From NCBI GenBank assembly GCA_029624675.1, contig JARSSP010000044.1:208897-272896 (forward strand): a stretch of DNA of 64,000 nucleotides, written 5' to 3'. Below are positions 27,243 through 36,700 of the stretch, piece by piece; the first letter of the stretch is position 1; each line of letters opens with the position of its first letter. Origin of the DNA: Candidatus Contendibacter sp. Lineage in GTDB: Bacteria; Pseudomonadota; Gammaproteobacteria; Competibacterales; Competibacteraceae. The notes beneath the pieces were generated by a model. That model did not search any database and was not told the DNA's origin. It saw only the letters and a program-made list of their open reading frames with translations. Position numbers and translations under genes: made by a program.

Positions 27243-27974
27243 TCACGATGAATAATAATTGATGATGTCATCCACAGATCCCCTCATTTTTATGAGGCCA
27301 TGTTGCAACCATATGACATCATTGCAAAGCTGCTTGATTGCGCTTGGGTTATGTGAAACAACAAGAATTGTTGATCCATTATTGGAGTATTGTAGAATTC
27401 TTTGTGCAGATTTTTTCTGAAACTCAACATCTCCCACTGATAATATTTCATCAATAACCAGGATATCTGGCTGAACATCGGTTGCAACCGCAAATCCCAG
27501 TCTTGCCACCATGCCGCTGGAATAGGTACGAATTGGAGCGTCAATAAACTCGCTGATGCCAGAAAATTCCACGATTCTATCCAAGCGGCTTGCAATATCT
27601 TTTCGATTAAAACCCAATACGGCTCCATTGAGAAAAATATTTTCCCTGCCTGTCATCTCATAGTCGAACCCTGCACCCAGTTCCAATAATGGCGCGATGC
27701 GTCCTCTCAGAAAAACGCGACCGTACGTTGGGCGAATAACCCTTGAGATAACCTTAAGCAGGGTGCTCTTGCCAGCGCCGTTGGCGCCAATGATGCCGAC
27801 TGTTGCACCCTGCTTGATCGAGAAACTGACATTGTTCAATGCATTGAAGTCGGAAAAACTGACACTACGTCTCTTCAGCCAACGTATCGCATATTCCTGC
27901 AACGTGGGAATCTTTTCATGAGGAATGCGAAACCGTACCGTTACGTCATTGAGTTGTATCGCGGTATTTTCCAT
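27243..27974 (-). CDS. wzt: Polysaccharide ABC exporter ATPase (Wzt/KpsT type)
   Basis: 243 residues. Walker A is GANGAGKST, the Q-loop region includes ISRVIRPTYGRVFLRGRIAPLLELGAGFD, the ABC signature is YSSGMVARLGFA and Walker B is PDILVIDEI. AALLELGAGF-type sequence is typical of polysaccharide exporters (ABC-2 family). The protein ends soon after the nucleotide-binding domain, so it lacks the C-terminal carbohydrate-binding domain of E. coli O9a Wzt. It is two bases downstream of the permease and powers export of undecaprenyl-linked glycan. Confidence 0.94.
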   Translation of the reverse strand: MENTAIQLNDVTVRFRIPHEKIPTLQEYAIRWLKRRSVSFSDFNALNNVSFSIKQGATVGIIGANGAGKSTLLKVISRVIRPTYGRVFLRGRIAPLLELGAGFDYEMTGRENIFLNGAVLGFNRKDIASRLDRIVEFSGISEFIDAPIRTYSSGMVARLGFAVATDVQPDILVIDEILSVGDVEFQKKSAQRILQYSNNGSTILVVSHNPSAIKQLCNDVIWLQHGLIKMRGSVDDIINYYSS

Positions 27975-27976
27975 TA

Positions 27977-28789
27977 TTACAGGCGATAGGCAAGTTGGTC
28001 AGCCTTGCTGGTGAACAGGACCCAGCCAGCGACCAAGGTGATTAGCGCGAGAGATGCGGCGTTTACAACGAGACTGAAATCTGGGAGATGGTTGGCATGG
28101 ATCGGTATTCGAAAAACTTCGATTAGAATAACGAAAGGATTCAATGCAAGCAATTGATTTAGCTCGGGTGGAAGAATTGATGGGGGATACATGATGGGGG
28201 TTAGGAAGAATAAAGCCTGAATCAGCACCTGATAAATATCGACCGTATCGGTGAAGAATACTGACGCGGTGGATAAAAATAGTGCAAGACCCAGCGAGAA
28301 AATAGCCAGAATCACGATACTGACTGGTAAAAACAGCCAAGCCCAGGTTATTTCATGGTGGAGGAAAATGATAATGACCAACAGAGCGCCAACCGAAACG
28401 ACCAAATTGACCAAACCATTGCCGACCGCTGCGATAATATAGGTGGCGCGTGGAATATAGACCCTTTTCAGCAATCCCCCACCATAGGCCATGCTGTTCA
28501 TGGCGTATTGGGTGGTTTGTGTGATAAAGTTCCACGCTAACAATCCAGTCAAGAGATAAACTGCGTAACTGGGTATTGATGACTTGAACATCGTCCCGAA
28601 TGCGACACTGAGCACGATCGTCTGCAACAGTGGATTGAGCAGCATCCAGAAGACGCCCAGCACCGAACGCTTGTAGCGGTTCTTCAGGATGCTTTCCACC
28701 ATCAAGAAGATCAAGTCGCGATAACGAATCAGTTGAAAAAATTCGTCGATCGCGGGCGGTGGTCTTTTAGCTGAATCGTACTCAAGCAT
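27977..28789 (-). CDS. wzm: Polysaccharide ABC exporter permease (Wzm type)
   Basis: 270 residues with about six membrane segments (for example AVYLLTGLLAWNFITQTTQYAM, LVNLVVSVGALLVIIIFLHHE, WAWLFLPVSIVILAIFSLGLALFL). The cytoplasmic start holds LIFLMVESILKNRYKRSVLGVFW, the classic ABC-2 polysaccharide exporter motif. It is first in the minus-strand operon, followed by wzt. The start ATG at 28789 lies only eight bases from the divergent ATG at 28798, so the promoters of the two genes must lie inside each other's coding region. The frame is open upstream to 29071, but that extension has no conserved content. Confidence 0.93.
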   Translation of the reverse strand: MLEYDSAKRPPPAIDEFFQLIRYRDLIFLMVESILKNRYKRSVLGVFWMLLNPLLQTIVLSVAFGTMFKSSIPSYAVYLLTGLLAWNFITQTTQYAMNSMAYGGGLLKRVYIPRATYIIAAVGNGLVNLVVSVGALLVIIIFLHHEITWAWLFLPVSIVILAIFSLGLALFLSTASVFFTDTVDIYQVLIQALFFLTPIMYPPSILPPELNQLLALNPFVILIEVFRIPIHANHLPDFSLVVNAASLALITLVAGWVLFTSKADQLAYRL

Positions 28790-28797
28790 TATTCGAA

Positions 28798-30132
28798 ATG
28801 GATACCAATTTTTTTTTGATCGACACGGTGATCGCGGGCGGTCTATTGGCGTTTGCGATCGCATTCTTCCTGAGTCGGCGCTTGGCGCGCGCGGTCGCCT
28901 TGCCGGGCTTGCTCGATCATCCCAATGCGCGTTCCTTGCACCAGCGGCCCGTTCCAAGAACCGGCGGGTTGGCCATGCTGGCGGGAATGATGATCGGTAT
29001 GTCGCCAACGATGCTCGCGACCGCCGACCCGCCGCTTCAAGCTTTTGGACCTGTTTTCGCGGGCTTGGCATCGCTGGCGTTGGTTGCGTTGGTCGATGAC
29101 TGCCAGGGTGTCGCCGCTAGGTGGCGCATCTTAGTTCATCTGCTGGCCGCTGTCAGCCTGTTGGCGGCTGGTCTTGCTCCCGACCGTTTCGAACTTCCCG
29201 GTCTTGCCTGGCCCATTCCCGTCTGGGTAACAACTCCCCTGACCCTGTTGCTCATCGTCTGGATGATCAACCTCTACAACTTCATGGATGGCATGGACGG
29301 CTTCGCCGGCGGCATGGCGGTGATCGGGTTTGCCACGCTAGCCTGGTTGGGACGGGCCGATGGCGGGTTCGTAACCCTTTGCCTGACGACGGCGGCGGCC
29401 AGCGCCGGGTTCCTAGTCCATAATTTCCCGCCGGCGAAACTCTTTCTCGGCGACACCGGCTCCACCACTCTAGGCTTCCTGGCAGTGGCGTGCGGCTTGT
29501 GGGGCAACAAGGTCGGACTGTTCCCGTTCTGGGTGGCGTTGCTGGTATTTTCGCCGTTTATCACCGACGCAACCGTAACTCTTCTGCGTCGCCTGCTGCG
29601 CGGCGAGAAGGTTTGGGAAGCCCATCGAACCCATTGTTATCAACGCCTGGTGCTGCTCGGCTGGGGCCATCGCCGAACGGTGTTGGTCGAGTACGCACTG
29701 ATGCTGACCTGTGCCGGGTCGGCGCTGTTGGCGGTCCGGTTGCCCCCCGCCGGCCAGGTGGCGCTGACAGTTGGTTGGATAGTCGTCTACGGACTCCTGA
29801 TGGGGTGCGTGGAGTGGTTGGAGCGGCGGCATGTCGCCTTGGCACCGCTTGCTCGTTCAATAGCGTTGCAGGATCAGCTCCAGCACCAGCTTGCTGCCGA
29901 AATAGGCCAACGCCAGAAAAGCGAAGCCGCTCAGGGTCCAGCGAATGGCGGTGCGACCGCGCCAGCCGAAGCGCCAGCGGCCCCACAACAGCACCCCAAA
30001 CACCCCCCAGGCCACGAACGAAAGCGTCGCCTTATGCGCCAAGTGTTGGGCAAACAGGTCGTGCAGGAAAAACAAGCCGCTGACCAGGGTGATGCCGAGC
30101 AGGACAAAACCGGCGCCAATCATCTGGAATAA
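28798..30132 (+). CDS. WecA/WbpL-type undecaprenyl-phosphate glycosyl-1-phosphate transferase
   Basis: Glycosyltransferase family 4 (MraY/WecA) membrane protein. It shows LLDHPNARSLHQRPVPRTGG, the aspartates in LVDDCQGVAARW, NFMDGMDGFAGGMAV, KLFLGDTGSTT and AHRTHCYQRLVLLG, with about ten membrane segments. It starts polysaccharide synthesis by moving a sugar-1-phosphate from a UDP-sugar onto undecaprenyl phosphate. The conserved part ends near residue 350. The frame continues for about 90 charged, Gln/Ala-rich residues that are antisense to ypjD (276 bases of overlap); this tail is either real or the result of a lost stop codon. It faces wzm. Confidence 0.82.
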   Translation: MDTNFFLIDTVIAGGLLAFAIAFFLSRRLARAVALPGLLDHPNARSLHQRPVPRTGGLAMLAGMMIGMSPTMLATADPPLQAFGPVFAGLASLALVALVDDCQGVAARWRILVHLLAAVSLLAAGLAPDRFELPGLAWPIPVWVTTPLTLLLIVWMINLYNFMDGMDGFAGGMAVIGFATLAWLGRADGGFVTLCLTTAAASAGFLVHNFPPAKLFLGDTGSTTLGFLAVACGLWGNKVGLFPFWVALLVFSPFITDATVTLLRRLLRGEKVWEAHRTHCYQRLVLLGWGHRRTVLVEYALMLTCAGSALLAVRLPPAGQVALTVGWIVVYGLLMGCVEWLERRHVALAPLARSIALQDQLQHQLAAEIGQRQKSEAAQGPANGGATAPAEAPAAPQQHPKHPPGHERKRRLMRQVLGKQVVQEKQAADQGDAEQDKTGANHLE

Positions 30133-30666
30133 CAGCGATTCCATCGTGGTCAAGGGCGGAATGCCGCGCAGGAAGCCGCCCGGATGACGGTGGCGCAGGC
30201 GGTGATCCTGAATCGCCAGCAAGATCGCCTGAACCGCCGCCAGCGCCAGCAGCGAGTAAGCCAGGATGGCGATCAGGATATGCAGTTCCAGCGGCCACTG
30301 GTAGGGATCGGCGACGATGCGCTCGGCGGGGAACAACAGACCAAAAACCAGCGTCAGGGCGTCGAAGGGCAGCACCACGATGCCCAAATTCTCGATCGGC
30401 CGGACCATGGCCACTGCCAGCAACACCACGCCAATCAGCCAGCCAGTGAAGGACAGGGCATTGAAAAAGCCGAGATTTAGACCGACGGGCTGGAACACGG
30501 TCTGGGCCAGGATCATAGCGTGCAACAGCGCCGCGCCCCAGCCCAGCGCCAGCGCACCGCCCTTCGAACCAGCCGCGCCGGCGCCAGCGCGCGCCAGGCG
30601 GACGGCGAGCCAGCCGCCGGCGAGCAGATAGAGCAGGACGGCCAAGCCGCCGACGACCGCGTTCAT
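29857..30666 (-). CDS. ypjD: Inner membrane cytochrome c assembly-like protein YpjD
   Basis: 269 residues with about eight membrane segments. The last part (HKATLSFVAWGVFGVLLWGR, RTAIRWTLSGFAFLALAYFGSKLVLELIL) matches the YpjD/CcsA-like family; HILIAILAYSLLALAAVQA is the middle conserved segment. YpjD sits in E. coli near ffh and rpsP. Its biochemical role is not settled; CcsA relatives handle haem in cytochrome c maturation. Its 3' part overlaps, on the opposite strand, the 3' extension of the WecA-like gene. Confidence 0.88.
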   Translation of the reverse strand: MNAVVGGLAVLLYLLAGGWLAVRLARAGAGAAGSKGGALALGWGAALLHAMILAQTVFQPVGLNLGFFNALSFTGWLIGVVLLAVAMVRPIENLGIVVLPFDALTLVFGLLFPAERIVADPYQWPLELHILIAILAYSLLALAAVQAILLAIQDHRLRHRHPGGFLRGIPPLTTMESLLFQMIGAGFVLLGITLVSGLFFLHDLFAQHLAHKATLSFVAWGVFGVLLWGRWRFGWRGRTAIRWTLSGFAFLALAYFGSKLVLELILQRY

Positions 30667-31184
30667 ATGTGTCGGATCTCGAGAGATTATATTGACATTA
30701 GGAGCCGTCGTCTGTTGGAATCGCGACGGTTCTTAGACGATCTGATCGCCGCGATTCCAGCAAACGACGGCTTTGAGTGTCAACATAATCTCGATCTCGC
30801 GGGACCTGACATCCACATCGGTCTGCTGATTCTCGGCATTCTGGCCACCTTCGCCACCGCCGACCTGCCGCTCTCTATGCGGCCTTTCCCGATTCGCTCC
30901 ACCGTTTCAGTCGCTGAGTAATCCATTGCCACAAGTGGTCGCCATCGTCGGGAGTTTGTTCGCGTCGTATAGCGACGGCGATCCACTGCAATGGTTCGCC
31001 GTGGCCTGTCTGGGCGCGTTCACGCTGTCGGTAGTGCTTCAGGAGCATAGATTCATTAACTGATGGGCTAGGAGGAACGCCGTGAAAGCGTCTAGTTCGC
31101 TAGGACTCGCTTTGTTGTTTTGTTGCGAGGCGCTGGATTAGTCGTCCTGTTAAGTTTGCATTTTTTCTAAATTCCATCCAAATC
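30667..31184. other. Intergenic region with inverted repeat and possible gene remnant
   Basis: About 520 bases between divergent ypjD and mpl. The left part holds the inverted repeat at 30681-30794. Further right, two overlapping open frames look like one broken membrane peptide. The first gives IHIGLLILGILATFATADLP and stops at about 30921; a second, from about 30830 to 31063, gives VVAIVGSLFASYSDGDPLQW and ends FTLSVVLQEHRFIN. I could not match either to a family. The mpl promoter is probably here, but I cannot place its boxes. Confidence 0.4.
30681..30794. repeat. Long imperfect inverted repeat (45-bp arms)
   Basis: The left arm 30681-30725 and the right arm 30750-30794 (read as reverse complement) agree at 36 of 45 positions and are separated by 24 bases. 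Shared blocks include GAGATTAT, TTGACA, AGCCGTCGT and TGGAATCGCG. In RNA it would form one long hairpin. It may be the remains of a small mobile element (MITE-like) or a duplicated site. Confidence 0.8.
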
Positions 31185-32552
31185 ATGCACATCCATATTC
31201 TCGGCATCTGCGGCACCTTCATGGCCGGCGTCGCCCTGCTGGCCCGCGCGGCGGGACATGCCGTGTCCGGTTGCGACGCCAACGTTTATCCACCGATGAG
31301 CACCCAGCTAGCCGAGGCCGGCATCGCCTTGCGGGAAGGTTACGCTCCCGAGCAACTTGCCGAGTTCCAACCGGACATGGTGGTCGTCGGCAATGTGATG
31401 AGCCGGGGTCGCCCGATCATCGAGGAGTTGCTGAACCGCGACCGACCCTACGCTTCCGGGCCGGCCTGGCTGGCGGAGCATGTCTTGCGCGACCGCCATG
31501 TGCTGGCGGTGGCCGGCACCCACGGCAAGACTAGCACCAGCAGTCTGCTGGCCTGGATTCTGGAACGGGCCGGGCTGGAGCCGGGCTTTCTGATCGGCGG
31601 CATTCCCGCCAATTTCGGCCAGTCGGCGCGGCTGGGCCAGGGCCGGTTTTTCGTGGTTGAAGCCGACGAGTACGACACTGCGTTCTTCGACAAGCGCTCC
31701 AAGTTCGTCCATTACCGGCCGCGCACCTTGATCCTGAACAACCTGGAATTCGATCACGCTGACATCTTCCCCGATCTGGCGGCTATCCAACGTCAGTTTC
31801 ATCATCTGCTGCGCACCGTGCCCGGTTCCGGCCTGATCGTCGCCAACGGCCAGGACGCCAATCTGACCGAGGTATTGGCGACAGGTTGCTGGACCCCGGT
31901 GGAACGCTTCGGCACGGGCGACTGGGAAGCGCGGGACATCGCTCCGGACGGCGGCGCTTTTGAGATTTACTATCAAAGCCAGCGTCAGGGTCGGGCCGGG
32001 TGGAACCAGTTGGGAATGCACAATGTCCACAACGCACTCGCCGCCATCGCCGCCGCTCGTCATGTGGGTGTGCCGATAGAGAGCGCCCTCAAAGCCTTGC
32101 GGGATTTTCAGGGCGTGAAACGGCGGCTGGAAGCGCGCGGCGCGGTCAACGGCGTGACGGTTTACGACGATTTCGCTCACCATCCCACGGCCATCGCGAC
32201 GACGCTGGCCGGATTGCGGGCCAAGGTCGGCGCGCAACCGATCATCGCGGTGCTGGAGCCGCGTTCCAACACCATGAAATTGGGCGTGTTCAAGGACAGC
32301 CTGGCGCCAGCGCTGGCGTTGGCGGATGCCGTGGTGCTGTATCAGGCGCCCGATCTCGGCTGGAACCTTGGCGCGGTGGCGGCGGCGCTCGGCCCGCGTG
32401 GGCAGGTCTGCCATTCACTCGACGATACGCTCATCGCCATCCAGACCCAGGCTAAACCGGGAACCCAAGTGTTGATCATGAGCAACGGTGGTTTCGGCGG
32501 GATTCACGAGCGATTGCTTCGAACACTGGGAGCTGTTGAAGCGAAGGTATGA
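31185..32552 (+). CDS. mpl: UDP-N-acetylmuramate:L-alanyl-gamma-D-glutamyl-meso-diaminopimelate ligase
   Basis: 455 residues. MHIHILGICGTFMAGVALLAR at the N-terminus and the ATP-binding GTHGKTSTSSLLAW near residue 110 are the Mpl/Mur ligase signatures; EADEYDTAFFDKRSKFVHYRP, NNLEFDHADIF and the C-terminal YDDFAHHPTAI are also present. Mpl recycles the murein tripeptide by joining it to UDP-MurNAc. A complete gene of normal length. Confidence 0.96.
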   Translation: MHIHILGICGTFMAGVALLARAAGHAVSGCDANVYPPMSTQLAEAGIALREGYAPEQLAEFQPDMVVVGNVMSRGRPIIEELLNRDRPYASGPAWLAEHVLRDRHVLAVAGTHGKTSTSSLLAWILERAGLEPGFLIGGIPANFGQSARLGQGRFFVVEADEYDTAFFDKRSKFVHYRPRTLILNNLEFDHADIFPDLAAIQRQFHHLLRTVPGSGLIVANGQDANLTEVLATGCWTPVERFGTGDWEARDIAPDGGAFEIYYQSQRQGRAGWNQLGMHNVHNALAAIAAARHVGVPIESALKALRDFQGVKRRLEARGAVNGVTVYDDFAHHPTAIATTLAGLRAKVGAQPIIAVLEPRSNTMKLGVFKDSLAPALALADAVVLYQAPDLGWNLGAVAAALGPRGQVCHSLDDTLIAIQTQAKPGTQVLIMSNGGFGGIHERLLRTLGAVEAKV

Positions 32553-32610
32553 GGACAACTCGGTTAAATCTCGATAGTCCACTAGTCGCTGTCGGGAGGA
32601 ATACCCATGA

Positions 32611-33732
32611 TCAGTGCAGTTTTGTTAACGAGACTGTCTCTTCACAGTCCGCATGGTGGGCGGCAATGGTCTTGAATTCGTCCAGGCAGGCCAGGAAGGC
32701 GTCAACAACGGCGGGGTCAAAATGGGTGCCCCGCCCCTCGCGGATCACCTCAACTGCTTGCTTGAATGGAAGCGGCGCCTTGTAGACTCGCCAGCTGATG
32801 AGGGCGTCGAACACATCAGCCAGTGCCATCAATCGGGCCGGGATGGGAATGGCCTCACCAGCCAGCCCGTCGGGATAACCGGAACCATCCCATTTTTCGT
32901 GGTGGTAGTGAGCGATGTCCTTGGCCAGGTGCAGAAATTCCACTGGCTGGTCGGTATCCCGCTCGGCCAGTTCAATGGCATCGCGGCCCAGACGACTGTG
33001 AGTCTGCATGATCGCATACTCTTCGGGCGTGAGCTTGCCGGGTTTGAGCAGGATGTGATCAGGAATGCCGACCTTGCCGATGTCATGCAACGGAGCCGAC
33101 TTCACCAACGCCTGAATGTTTTGAGCGTTCAGAAACGCGGCGAAGCGCGGATGCGTCCGCAAGTGCAGGGCCAGCACCTGGACGTAACTCTGGGTGCGGC
33201 GCAGGTGGTTGCCGGTTTCCGGGTCGCGGATTTCGGCCAGATGGGCCAGGGCGCGGATGCTGACCTCCTGAATCAGTAGGTTCTCTTTCAGCCGCCGCGT
33301 CACCTCGGCTTCCAGGACGGCGTTGCGATCCTGTAGCCAGTCGCGAGCCGCCTTGAGGTCCAGGTGGATTTTGACCCGCGCCAGCACGAGCGCCGGTTTG
33401 ATCGGTTTGCTGATGTAGTCCACCGCCCCCAGCGCCAGGCCGCGTTCTTCATCGCTGCTGCGATCCAGAGCGGTGACGAAAATCACCGGGATGGCGGCGG
33501 TGGCTGGATCGTCCCGCAACCGGGCGAGGACCGTATAGCCATCCATTTCCGGCATCATGACATCGAGCAGAATCAGGTCGGGGCGCGGGGCGCTGGCCGC
33601 CACCTGCAAGGCGCGGCGGCCCGAATTGGCGGCCCGCACCTGGTAATGGGGTTGCAGCAACTCGCTCAGCACCGAAAGATTCTCGGGAGTGTCGTCAACG
33701 ATGAGAATGGTTGGCGCGCTGTCTTTTGCCAT
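32611..33732 (-). CDS. Response regulator with HD-GYP phosphodiesterase domain
   Basis: 373 residues. Receiver domain: TILIVDDTPENLSVL, phosphorylation aspartate in DLILLDVMMPEMDG, conserved lysine in YISKPIKP. Then a short coiled linker and an HD-GYP domain with SAPLHDIGKVGIPDHILLKPG, THSRLG, HHEKWDGSGYPDGLAGEAIP and RLMALADVFDAL. HD-GYP proteins hydrolyse cyclic di-GMP. The ATG at 33732 has AAGGG about nine bases upstream; a GTG at 33768 is an alternative. It follows the hybrid kinase by about 40 bases and is the likely output of that signalling system. Confidence 0.93.
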   Translation of the reverse strand: MAKDSAPTILIVDDTPENLSVLSELLQPHYQVRAANSGRRALQVAASAPRPDLILLDVMMPEMDGYTVLARLRDDPATAAIPVIFVTALDRSSDEERGLALGAVDYISKPIKPALVLARVKIHLDLKAARDWLQDRNAVLEAEVTRRLKENLLIQEVSIRALAHLAEIRDPETGNHLRRTQSYVQVLALHLRTHPRFAAFLNAQNIQALVKSAPLHDIGKVGIPDHILLKPGKLTPEEYAIMQTHSRLGRDAIELAERDTDQPVEFLHLAKDIAHYHHEKWDGSGYPDGLAGEAIPIPARLMALADVFDALISWRVYKAPLPFKQAVEVIREGRGTHFDPAVVDAFLACLDEFKTIAAHHADCEETVSLTKLH

Positions 33733-33774
33733 TTCACCGACCCTTTCGCGATCAATGGTCGCAATCACGTCAAT

Positions 33775-36700
33775 TCAGGCGACCCCGTGAGTTGTCGCCG
33801 TTGCCCGCAAGACTTGCAGTGCCGTGTCATATTCGAAATGCTCGATGGCGCTGCCGATCTGGATCGCGGCAGGCCCTAGCGCCGCCATGACCAGGGGCGC
33901 ACACTCGCGCCAGACTTGCCCAACTTGCGTGTCGTCGACCATCAGCAGGGCTTCCAGTTGCACCAGCATATGGCGCGTTCGCACCGCGTCGACAGCTTCA
34001 TGCAGCAGCGGCGGCGCCGCCAGTTCCAGCCGCCGGATCGCGGCCAGTAGCGGGGTCAGCACCGCATCAACCGCGCTGATGCCGGCTTCCAGCTCCGCGT
34101 CGTCCGCGTCGCTGCTCAGCGCCCTCTTCAGCGCCAGGGCGCTCCGGCAAACCGCCTCGGCCCCCAGGGTCGCCGCCACGCCCTTGAGCGTGTGGGCCAG
34201 CCGGCGTGCGTCGCTCCTTCGGCCGGCCGCCAGATGCGCGCGCAGCGTCGCCGCGTCGCCGCCATGCTCCCGGGCGAACAGGTCCAGCAAGCGCGCATAG
34301 CGAGCCCAGTTGCCCGAGACCGCTTTCAGCCCCGTCTCGACTTCCAGCCCGGCCACACCGACCGGAGCGGCCTGCTCCGGGGCTATCCGAACTGGCGCTT
34401 CCTCGACCGGCGCCGCCTCGACCGGCTCCGGCAGCCAGCGCAGCAAGGTGGTGTAGAGCTGGTTCGGTTCGACGGGTTTGCGGACATAGTCGTTCATGCC
34501 TACGTCCAGACAACGCTGGCGGTCGGTGTCGAAGGCGCTGGCGGTCATCGCCAGAATGGGCAGTGTCGCCGCGTCGGGCAATTGACGGATCGCCTGAGTG
34601 GCGGCCAGGCCATCCATGACTGGCATCTGCATGTCCATCAGCACCAGGGCGTAAGCGCCGGCGCGGACTTTTTCCACCGCGATCAGGCCATTGTCGGCCA
34701 CGTCCACCGTTAAGCCAACCGCTCGCAACAGGTCGACGGCCACTTCCTGGTTGATGGGGTCGTCTTCGACCAGCAACAGCCGCGCTCCCCGATACCGCTG
34801 GGCCAAAATCTGATCGGCCGACGCAAGCTCGGCATCAACCACGTCGGCGCTGGCTGGGCTTTCAGCCACCCGGCCCAGCCGGGCGGTCAACCAGAAGGTG
34901 CTGCCGACGCCGGCCTGGCTTTCCACCCCCACCTCTCCACCCATCAGGTTCGCCAGCCGTTTGGCGATGGCCAGACCCAGGCCGGTTCCGCCATATTGGC
35001 GGGTGGTCGAGTCGTCGGCCTGGACGAAGGCCTGAAACAACCGCGCCTGTTGCTCCGGCGTCAGGCCAATGCCCTGGTCGGCCACCTCCAAGCGCAGCAG
35101 CACGCTCTGTTCGTCCTCGGTCTCGATGCGGACACGCAGAGTGATCTGGCCACGCTCGGAAAACTTGATGGCGTTGCTCACGAAGTTCAGCAGGATCAGC
35201 CCCAACCGCAGAGGGTCGCCGCGCAGCCGCGCTGGCACGGCGGCGGCGATGACCGACACCAGGCGCAGGCCTTTGGCGGCCGCCCGCTCGCCGAGCAGGC
35301 TCAGTGTATGATCCAAGACCCGGGCCAACGAGAATTCGGTTTCCTCCAGGGTGAGCCGGCCGGCCTCGATCTTGGACAGGTCGAGAATGTCGTTGAGAAT
35401 GCGCAGCAGATGCTGAGCGGCGTCGTTGATCTTGTCCAGCCGATCCGCCTGTTCGGGCGTGGGGTCGGCTCGCCGCAACAGGTGGGTCAGCCCGATGATG
35501 GCGTTCATCGGGGTGCGGATTTCATGACTCATGTTGGCCAGAAACACGCTTTTGGCCCGGTTCGCCGCTTCGGCCGCATCCTTGGCTTCGGCCAGATCCG
35601 CGGTGCGGGACAGCACCAGATCTTCCAGGCGGTGGCGATAGCGGTCGAGTTCCTGCTCGATCCGCTTGCGTTGGGTGATGTCCTGAAAAGCCGTCACGGT
35701 ACCCACGATCTCGCTGTCCTCAAACAGGGGGGCGGTGATGATCTCCACCGGAAAACCGGCGCCATCCTGGCGGAAGAACCACTCTTCCTGGGAGCGGACC
35801 TGGCCATCTTGCCGGGTGAGGTAAATCGGACATTCGGTAACTGGGTACGGCTGGCCGTCGGGGCGATGGTGGTGAAACAGCACATGTTGATCCTGCCCGA
35901 GCGCCGCGTCCGGGTCTATGCCGAGCATCGACCCAGCGGCGGGATTGATGAAGCGGCAACGCCCCTGGACATCCGTGCCATAAACCCCTTCGCCCAGGGC
36001 GTTGAGAATGGCGCTCTGCCGCGCTTCGCTGTCCGCCAGCCGCGCCATGCTGGCCTTGACCCGCCGGCGCTCCACCTTCAGCCAGCGATTGGTTCGCCAC
36101 AATCGGACTGTGATCAGCAGTAGGATCAGACCTCCGATCAAGGCAGCGAGGGTGATGGCGTTATGGTGGCGGTCCCAGATATCGCGCGGCGAAAATTGGG
36201 GAGCGTCGTCGAAGGGCGGCAGGCGCAGCTCGCGCAGCAGATCATCCACCGGATGGTAGTTGGCGGGAATGGTAAAACCCTGGATGCGGCAGGCTCGCGC
36301 CACCGCGCCATCGTGAGGCAACGCCAGCAAGGCCGCCGCCACTTGGCGGGCCAGGGCGATGTCAGTCGTCGGCATGGCCACAAACGCCCATTCGGGATAC
36401 AGGCGCGTGGACAAGTGATGGGGAAAACTCGCCACGGTCCGCGGATTGAGGATTTTCAGCGCCGCGGCATCCAGCTTGCCTTCCCGAACCATGGCCTCGA
36501 TCACCCCGGTGCGCACGAACCCCGCGTCCGCCTGACCTGTCAACACCGCTTGCACCACCCGATCTTGCGGTGGTTGGGTTTCGATCACCTTGGCGTCCTG
36601 GGGCAGGCGAACGCCGGCGCGGGCCAGTTCCAGGGCCTGCATCTGGTAGCTGCCGAGGGAGTCCGTCGTGGCGGTCGCCAGGATTTTCCCCCGAAGATCG

